NCBI GenBank assembly: GCA_902783295.1
Contig: CACZQT010000001.1
Location: 1 to 20,709, forward strand
Length of the DNA stretch: 20,709 bases
Reading direction: 5' to 3'
Source: an uncultured Lachnospiraceae bacterium
GTDB lineage: Bacteria > Bacillota > Clostridia > Lachnospirales > Lachnospiraceae
Below the pieces are notes generated by a model, which saw only the letters and a program-made list of their open reading frames with translations, was not told the origin of the DNA and searched no databases. This document shows, piece after piece, positions 15,248-20,709 of this stretch. The translations under genes were made by a program, and so were the position numbers. How positions within the stretch are numbered: position 1 is the stretch's first letter; every line of letters starts with the position of its first letter.

Positions 15248-15706
15248 ATGAATATTGAAAAAAGAATCGAGGAACTGGGGATTACGCTGCCTCTGTCTTC
15301 TCCGCCCAAAGCGATGTACATCCCTGTCTGCCGTACAGGGAACCTGCTCTTCGTGGCAGGTCAGATTCCCTCTGTAAACGGCGAGATTCTGCACCCGGGG
15401 CATGTGGGGGAGGAAATCACCCTGGAAGAAGGACAGGAAGCCGCCCGTGCCTGCATTATCAATATGCTTTCGGCAATAAGAGGGGAAATCGGTGATCTGG
15501 ATAAAGTAGTCCGTTTTGTAAAGCTGCAGGCTTTTGTGAGCAGCAAGACAGGGTTTACGCAGCAGCATATCGTGGTAAACGCAGCTTCGCAGCTGCTGTA
15601 CGATATTTTCGGAGAACCTGGGCGCCATGCCCGTACGGCTGTCGGCGTTAACCAGCTTCCGATGGATGCTCCGGTGGAAATAGAAGCCATCGTGGAAGTC
15701 CGCTGA
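15248..15706 (+). CDS. RidA (YjgF/YER057c/UK114) family protein
   Basis: The product has 152 residues, the longer branch of the Rid superfamily. The fold is read from LLFVAGQIPSVNGEI, the helix EEGQEAARACIINMLSAI, and HARTAVGVNQLPMDAPVEIE, where Arg129 corresponds to the catalytic Arg105 of RidA and Glu144 to Glu120. RidA proteins are trimers that hydrolyse reactive enamine/imine intermediates. Members of the longer branch often have other, unassigned roles, so activity is not certain although the Arg is kept. AAGGAGG sits just ahead of the ATG. The stop codon overlaps the next start (TGATG), giving translational coupling to the methyltransferase-ligase fusion and suggesting a shared pathway. 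Confidence 0.88.
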   Translation: MNIEKRIEELGITLPLSSPPKAMYIPVCRTGNLLFVAGQIPSVNGEILHPGHVGEEITLEEGQEAARACIINMLSAIRGEIGDLDKVVRFVKLQAFVSSKTGFTQQHIVVNAASQLLYDIFGEPGRHARTAVGVNQLPMDAPVEIEAIVEVR

Positions 15707-17820
15707 TGGAAAGAATTCTGTGTGAGGGGCTTATGGCAGAAGAGGACTGCTGCCGTCCGGGCGGTTTTTTGCTGACGGAGCAGCTTCTGGAATATGCCGG
15801 GAGACCTCATTCTCCGGATTTTTCCGGACCGTTGTCTGTGCTGGATGTCGGCTGCGGAAAAGGAGCCACCGTCCGATGGCTTTCAGAACGGTTTCCGCAC
15901 TGGAATGTCCGGGGTGTGGATCCTGAGGCAGAGGGAGACACACCTTTGCTCAAAGGATGTGCGGAAGCACTTCCGTTTCCGGATGATTCCATGGATCTGG
16001 TCTTTGTGGAATGTGTACTCAGCGGGGTGAAGGAGCCGGAGAAGGCATTGAAGGAACTGCACCGGGTCTGCCGGCCCGGCGGCAGGGTTCTGATCAGTGA
16101 TATGTATGCCCGGAAGGGAAAGGCAGGGGAAGATCCGGCGTCCAGGGCAGCAAACGGAGGATCAGCAGAATACTCTGCTTCTCGGACAGCCGGGGGAGAA
16201 ACAGCAGGTCATACGATGCCTGAGGCGGCCGGAGAGAAAGCGGGCAGCCGGGACGCTGCACTGCGGATCGGAAGGCTGGAATCAGCCCTGGTCCTGCAGC
16301 AGCGCTTTGCCTCCGGCGGTTTCCACCTGCTGGAAATGCAGGACGTTTCCGGAACACTCACGGGGTGGGCCGGTCAGAAGATTCTGGAAGGAGGAAGCGC
16401 TTCTCTGGAGAAGGCGCTGGGGTACAGCCTGGAAGAGTGCAGAAAGCGGCGGGCCGGGTATTATCTGGCCTGCCTGGAACCTTCTCCTTTGGCAGAACTG
16501 CTTTCCTACGCAGGAAATCACAGCCTGTTTTACCGGAAAAAATGGGCAAAATCAGGCCTTTACGAAGCAGACCGGATCCGACTGGAGGCGCTCCCGCTTA
16601 CCCGGCCGGAAGAACTGTGTGAAAATCCGGAATCTTTTCTCTGTGTTCCGCCGAAAGAAATTGCCAGGATCATCACATTAAAGAGTTCCGGCAGCCTGAC
16701 AAAGCCGAAACGCCTTTTCTTTACCGAAAAAGATCTGGAATGTACGGCGGATTTTTTTTCATACGGAATCCGCTCTCTGGTGCAGCCGGGCTATAAAGTA
16801 ATGGTATTTATGGAAGGAGCCACCCGCTTTTCCGTGGGAGGACTGCTGGAAGAAGGACTTTCCCGCCTGCCGGCGGAAGTGAAAAGCTACGGGTTCATTA
16901 CGAATTACCGGGACGCAGCTGAAGCTGCAGAAGGCTATGACACGTTGATCGGAGCGCCGGCACAGATGTTCCGTCTGGCGGCAGAGGCCGGGTGGCTGCG
17001 GCCTAAAACCGTTCTCTTAAGTGCTGATTATGCAGCGGAGTCCGTGAAATCTTTTCTGGAGAGAACCTGGGAATGCAGGGTGTTCACGCATTGGGGGATG
17101 ACGGAAACCGGATACGGCGGCGGAGTGCAGTGTTCTGCCAGGGAAGGGTATCATCTCCGGGATGAAGATCTCCAGATAGAGATTATCGATCCGGAAACCG
17201 GGGAAGTGCTTCCGGAAGGAATGACGGGGGAAATTGTCCTTACAACCCTGCGCCGGCGAGGGATGCCTCTGATCCGGTACCGTACCGGGGACCGGGGGCG
17301 GATGATAAATACACCCTGCCCCTGCGGCTGCCTGAAGCCAAGGCTGGATAAAGTCCGGGGACGTCTGCAGGATGAGGTACACCTGCCCGACGGAAACATT
17401 CTGAGTATGCCGGTTCTGGATGAAATTCTCTATGCACTGCCCGGGCTGTCAGCTTTCAGTGCTGTCTGGAAAGAAGAGGAGAAGGAGCTTTTTGTGACAA
17501 TCAGGCCTACGGACAGAAAGCAGCAGACAACCGCAGAAGAAAAAAATCCGGCAAAAGATTTCGGCACTATGGATGAAAACGTACAGGCCGGGAAGACACT
17601 GGAAACAGTGGAACGGGAAAAATGGAAATGGGACCGTGACGGAGTGGAAAACCTGCGAAAGCAGGCAGAGGACATTCTGGAAGCCCGCTTTGGAAAAACT
17701 GCATATATCTGCGTTGTGACTGGGGAGGTAAGGGACATGGTCGGTTCCCGGAAAAGGCTGCTTCGCAGGGATGTATCCGGCACAGCCGGAGGGGCCGGAA
17801 TTCCCGGACTGCCCTTTTGA
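15706..17820 (+). CDS. Methyltransferase fused to phenylacetate-CoA-ligase-like AMP-forming enzyme
   Basis: The product has 704 residues in two parts. Residues about 40-134 are a class I SAM methyltransferase: VLDVGCGKG (46-53), ALPFPDDSMDLVF and RPGGRVLISD. Residues 135-182 are an Ala/Gly/Ser/Glu-rich insert before the last helices. Residues about 258-690 are an adenylating domain of the PaaK/F390-synthetase type: SSGSLTKPKR (327-336) as the A3 loop, HWGMTETGYGG (A5), YRTGDRG (A7) and DKVRGRLQDEV (A8), with PCPCGC near A7. Separate proteins of these two kinds occur as neighbours in a Desulfovibrio-type cluster (DVU_1553 ligase and DVU_1556 methyltransferase families, as I recall them); here they are one chain. 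Substrates are unknown. RidA is coupled upstream and a patatin-like lipase follows. Confidence 0.8.
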   Translation: MERILCEGLMAEEDCCRPGGFLLTEQLLEYAGRPHSPDFSGPLSVLDVGCGKGATVRWLSERFPHWNVRGVDPEAEGDTPLLKGCAEALPFPDDSMDLVFVECVLSGVKEPEKALKELHRVCRPGGRVLISDMYARKGKAGEDPASRAANGGSAEYSASRTAGGETAGHTMPEAAGEKAGSRDAALRIGRLESALVLQQRFASGGFHLLEMQDVSGTLTGWAGQKILEGGSASLEKALGYSLEECRKRRAGYYLACLEPSPLAELLSYAGNHSLFYRKKWAKSGLYEADRIRLEALPLTRPEELCENPESFLCVPPKEIARIITLKSSGSLTKPKRLFFTEKDLECTADFFSYGIRSLVQPGYKVMVFMEGATRFSVGGLLEEGLSRLPAEVKSYGFITNYRDAAEAAEGYDTLIGAPAQMFRLAAEAGWLRPKTVLLSADYAAESVKSFLERTWECRVFTHWGMTETGYGGGVQCSAREGYHLRDEDLQIEIIDPETGEVLPEGMTGEIVLTTLRRRGMPLIRYRTGDRGRMINTPCPCGCLKPRLDKVRGRLQDEVHLPDGNILSMPVLDEILYALPGLSAFSAVWKEEEKELFVTIRPTDRKQQTTAEEKNPAKDFGTMDENVQAGKTLETVEREKWKWDRDGVENLRKQAEDILEARFGKTAYICVVTGEVRDMVGSRKRLLRRDVSGTAGGAGIPGLPF

Positions 17821-17865
17821 AATATGTCGTCTGCAGACAATGGGAGTTATGAGAGAGGTGAAAAT

Positions 17866-18726
17866 GTGAAAACAGGACTTGTACTGGAAGGCGGTGCCAT
17901 GAGGGGGATGTTCAGTGCGGGAGTCATTGACGTCTTTCTGGAAGAAGGACTGGCTTTTGACGGTGTGGTCGGCGTTTCCGCCGGGGCAACCTTTGGCTGC
18001 AATATCAAATCCGGACAGGCGGGAAGGGCGTTCCGGTACAACAAACGTTTCGCGAAGGATCCAAGGTATGGCAGTTTCAGATCCCTGTTTTCTACAGGAG
18101 ACTATTATAATGTGGACTTCTGCTACCGGCGGATCCCTGAGGAACTGGATCCCTTTGATAATAAGGCTTTTGCCGAAAATCCGATGAAGTTTTACGTGGT
18201 GGCGACGGATGCGGATACGGGAAAGCCGGTGTATGTCCGGATGAAAGACTGCAGGGAGAAGGATCTCGAATGGATTCGTGCTTCTGCTTCCATGCCGCTT
18301 TTTGCAAAACCGGTAGAAATTGATGGACGGAAGTTTATGGATGGCGGTATTGCGGATTCGATTCCACTGCGGTTTATGGAGCATAAGGGATATGAAAAAA
18401 ATGTCTGCGTCCTGACCCGCCCTCTGGGGTACCGAAAGAAAGAAAGCTCGCTGCAGCCTCTGATAGACCGGATGATGCGGGATTATCCTGTTCTGGCAGA
18501 AGCCATGAGAAAACGGCCGGCCCGTTATAACCGTACCCTGGAATATATAAAGGAGAGGGAAGAAGCCGGTGCTGCGTTTGTGATCCGGCCTCCGGAAACA
18601 CTTCCTGTCGGCCGCCTTGAGCATGATCCGGAGAAGCTGGAGATGGCGTATCGTATAGGCATCAGGGAAGCCCGCAGGAGACTGCCGGAACTCAGGAGTT
18701 ACCTGGAAAAGGCGAAGGAAGTGTAA
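17866..18726 (+). CDS. Patatin-like phospholipase family protein (RssA/YjjU type)
   Basis: The product has 286 residues. Motifs in order: GLVLEGGAMRGMFSAG (oxyanion GGxR region), VGVSAGA with the nucleophile Ser38 (GxSxG), and FMDGGIADSIP with Asp159, completing the Ser-Asp dyad. Relatives are cytoplasmic or membrane-associated lipid acyl hydrolases, and many bacterial members have no known substrate. GTG at 17866 is chosen because AGAGGTG lies just ahead and the family N-terminus begins there; an in-frame ATG at 17824 has no ribosome site and adds 14 unlike residues. The gene follows the ligase fusion by 45 bases, probably in one transcript, and a strong inverted repeat begins shortly after its stop. 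Confidence 0.88.
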   Translation: MKTGLVLEGGAMRGMFSAGVIDVFLEEGLAFDGVVGVSAGATFGCNIKSGQAGRAFRYNKRFAKDPRYGSFRSLFSTGDYYNVDFCYRRIPEELDPFDNKAFAENPMKFYVVATDADTGKPVYVRMKDCREKDLEWIRASASMPLFAKPVEIDGRKFMDGGIADSIPLRFMEHKGYEKNVCVLTRPLGYRKKESSLQPLIDRMMRDYPVLAEAMRKRPARYNRTLEYIKEREEAGAAFVIRPPETLPVGRLEHDPEKLEMAYRIGIREARRRLPELRSYLEKAKEV

Positions 18727-18739
18727 ATCACGAAATAAA

Positions 18740-18776
18740 CGGGACAAGGGGACAGAGGGACTGTCCCCTTGTCCCG
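18740..18776. repeat. Perfect 16-bp inverted repeat, REP-like
   Basis: Bases 18740-18755 and 18761-18776 are exact complements around a five-base AGGGA loop. The arms read GGGACAAGGGGACAG and its complement. No T-run follows. Palindromes built on GGGACAAGGGGACAG are, from memory, dispersed in many clostridial and other genomes. It may be a REP-type element or stabilise the end of the patatin transcript. Confidence 0.6.
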
Positions 18777-18811
18777 CAAATCGCGGATGAAGAAGATCGG
18801 AGCAGGAAGGA

Positions 18812-20709
18812 ATGAGAAGACCGGATTTCAAAGAAGTCACCAGACTGGTGCAGCATCTGCGGGATATGGATGCCCGATTCCGGGAGATGCTGGAAGAAAC
18901 CAGCCGCATAGAAAAAGAAGCCCGGGAAGCGTGTGAGGCTCTGCTGATGGAGCAGACAAGCTTCCGCCTGTCGGATTTTTCTGTGGAAGAACTGAAGAAC
19001 GCAAAAATGAGCTCACAGGTGACAGTGCTGAAGGATGCCGGATATCAGACTTTTCTGGATCTTTACAAGGCCGGTGATCATGAACTGCTGGCGGTAAAGG
19101 GGATCGGCGAGAAATCGCTTCGGACCATCCGTATCATGACCGGAGAGTTCCTGCGCAGTCTTATAAAACGGGAAAGAATCCATTTCAGGACGGAAAAGGA
19201 TGCTGCGGTAAGTCATAAAGCGATTCTGAAACTGGCCGGATATCTGCGCTCTGAGCAGGTCCGCAGGGATGCGGAGCCGATGGAAGAGGAACTTCATGTC
19301 TCCGTGGAAGAACACATCGGAAGAGTAAAAATCCGGAACGCTTTTCACTGGGTCTTTTCCAGGCGGGAAACCCGTGACGATACGGTACTGGGTATTGCTT
19401 CTCTGGTATTGCTGCGAGGAAGCCCCTTGTGCGAGAGGGCTGAAAATCTGATGTCACTTTTCCGGTCGATCAGCTGGCCGGATGAAGATGAAGCTCTGGA
19501 AGATTTCCGGATAAACAGCGCTTCATATTATGCAGCAGCAGAACGGCTGACAGAGGGAGGTGTTTCGGAGGCTTTTCTCTATGACAGTATTCCGCTGCAG
19601 CTGGCGGAGCAGATCCGAAGCTTTCAGGTGAATCTGAGTCTTTTCGAAGGGATTCTGAGGGCTTACCAGGAATTCGGCGTGCAGTATATTCTGACGCAGA
19701 AAAAGGTGCTGCTGGGAGATGAAATGGGACTGGGAAAGACGATCCAGGCCATTGCTGCAATGGCACATTTGGCAGCGGAAGAGCCTGGAAGACATTTTTT
19801 GATTGTCTGTCCGGCTTCCGTAATGATCAACTGGTGCAGGGAGATCCGGAAATTCAGCGGAATCCAGGCTTTTCTGCTGCATGGAACTGCCAGAGAAGCA
19901 GCTCTGGCCCGGTGGAAGAAAGAGGGAGGAGCTGCGGTTACCAGTTATGAAAGCCTGTTCAAATTTGTGGATTCGGTGGATCGAAGAATGAATCTGGGGC
20001 TGTTTGTGGTGGATGAGGCTCACTATATCAAAAATCCGGAAGCAAAACGTACCAGAATGATCCGCCGCCTTTATGAAGAATCAGAACACATTCTCCTGAT
20101 GACGGGAACCCCTCTGGAAAACAAGGTAGAGGAAATGTGTGAACTGATTCAGTTTATCCGGCCGGATCTGACTGAAAAAATACGGAACCTGGCTGCTCTG
20201 CGGAGTATTCCGGAATACAAGGAGCTGCTGGCTCCCGTATATCTGAGGCGCAGAAGGAACCAGGTTCTGCAGGAACTGCCTCCTCTCACAGAAGAAGAGG
20301 AATGGTGTGAACTGACGCCGTCTGACCGGGAAGCTTATGCCGAACAGGTCAGTGCCGAAAATTTTATGGGGATGCGGAGAGTGTCCTTCCTTCAGGAAGA
20401 AATGGACACTTCTTCCAAAGCCCGCCGTCTGCAGGAGCTGTGTGGGAAGATCTGCGAGGAAGGGCGGAAAGCGGTGGTTTATTCCTATTTCCGGGAAACG
20501 ATCCGTAAAATTGAGGGAATGCTCGGAAGTCTGTGTATCGGTTCCCTTACGGGGAGTACACCGGTCCTGAAAAGACAGGAGCTGATTGACACGTTTTCTG
20601 GAAAATCCGGAGGCGGCATACTCATCTGTCAGATACAGGCAGGGGGAACAGGATTGAATCTGCAGGCAGCATCCGCAGTTATTTTCTGTGAGCCGCAGAT
20701 TAAGCCCAG
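18812..20709 (+). CDS. SNF2-family DEAD/DEAH helicase, 3' end outside window
   Basis: The frame stays open to the window edge (632 codons), so the end is missing. A non-standard N-terminal part of about 270 residues contains a helix-hairpin-helix at about 74-107 (VKGIGEKSLRTIR), a DNA-binding motif. The SNF2 core follows: LLGDEMGLGKTIQAI (Walker A, Lys309), VVDEAHYIKN (401-404), MTGTPLENK (motif III) and AGGTGLNLQAA (motif V, 610-620) just before the edge. Such ATPases move along double-stranded DNA and remodel DNA-bound proteins, sometimes RNA polymerase (RapA type) or DNA repair complexes. An AGGAAGG site lies ahead of ATG 18812, and an in-frame TGA at 18788 limits earlier starts. No SWIM zinc motif is visible in the N-terminal part. 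Confidence 0.85.
   Translation, partial: MRRPDFKEVTRLVQHLRDMDARFREMLEETSRIEKEAREACEALLMEQTSFRLSDFSVEELKNAKMSSQVTVLKDAGYQTFLDLYKAGDHELLAVKGIGEKSLRTIRIMTGEFLRSLIKRERIHFRTEKDAAVSHKAILKLAGYLRSEQVRRDAEPMEEELHVSVEEHIGRVKIRNAFHWVFSRRETRDDTVLGIASLVLLRGSPLCERAENLMSLFRSISWPDEDEALEDFRINSASYYAAAERLTEGGVSEAFLYDSIPLQLAEQIRSFQVNLSLFEGILRAYQEFGVQYILTQKKVLLGDEMGLGKTIQAIAAMAHLAAEEPGRHFLIVCPASVMINWCREIRKFSGIQAFLLHGTAREAALARWKKEGGAAVTSYESLFKFVDSVDRRMNLGLFVVDEAHYIKNPEAKRTRMIRRLYEESEHILLMTGTPLENKVEEMCELIQFIRPDLTEKIRNLAALRSIPEYKELLAPVYLRRRRNQVLQELPPLTEEEEWCELTPSDREAYAEQVSAENFMGMRRVSFLQEEMDTSSKARRLQELCGKICEEGRKAVVYSYFRETIRKIEGMLGSLCIGSLTGSTPVLKRQELIDTFSGKSGGGILICQIQAGGTGLNLQAASAVIFCEPQIKP

Noticed and set aside
17449..18909. 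486-codon open frame on the - strand
   Set aside because: It lies opposite the ligase end, the patatin gene and the REP-like repeat, has no ribosome site, and its product is a low-order Arg/Ser/His/Phe mixture typical of a shadow frame.

Overview
The window comes from a member of the Bacillota, most likely a gut Lachnospiraceae-type clostridium. The grounds are strong AGGAGG-type ribosome sites, -35/-10 promoters with extended -10 elements, moderate GC, and protein families typical of that group: a DUF937 protein, short Old Yellow Enzyme, GH32 plus GH36 glycosidases and a CsoR-type repressor. I see no rRNA, tRNA, CRISPR array, phage gene or transposase. Apart from one endonuclease-like gene, every gene lies on the + strand, most with short gaps or start/stop overlaps. 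The window ends inside a SNF2 helicase gene.

Bases 1-3460: a secreted SH3/transglutaminase-like protein, a membrane-anchored EEP-fold phosphodiesterase on the - strand and a DUF937 protein, separated by hairpins and candidate promoters. Two of the intergenic hairpins share an identical 20-base arm. Bases 2347-2736 hold no gene but contain facing promoter-like sequences, a perfect palindrome and a possible small RNA.

Bases 3461-9221: a metabolic group. A short FMN ene-reductase-like gene is translationally coupled to a 298-residue protein that I read as a stand-alone paralogue of the clamp part of RNA polymerase beta' (RpoC), including the sigma-docking coiled coil but no zinc cluster and no catalytic core. 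Beta-fructosidase (GH32) and alpha-galactosidase (GH36) follow; together they would break down raffinose-family sugars, although no sugar transporter lies in the window.

Bases 9241-15148: a DMT transporter preceded by a coupled 16-codon mini-ORF; a two-gene unit of a small membrane protein and an Hsp70-like ATPase whose substrate-binding domain is replaced by helices and a hydrophobic hairpin; a CsoR-family metal repressor with a long His-rich N-terminal extension; and a secreted protein with an internal duplication.

Bases 15248-20709: a RidA-family protein, a methyltransferase fused to a phenylacetate-CoA-ligase-like enzyme, a patatin-type lipase, a perfect REP-like inverted repeat and a partial SNF2 helicase. 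The strongest candidates for something undescribed are the RpoC-clamp-like protein, the membrane Hsp70 pair, the His-rich CsoR and the methyltransferase-ligase fusion.
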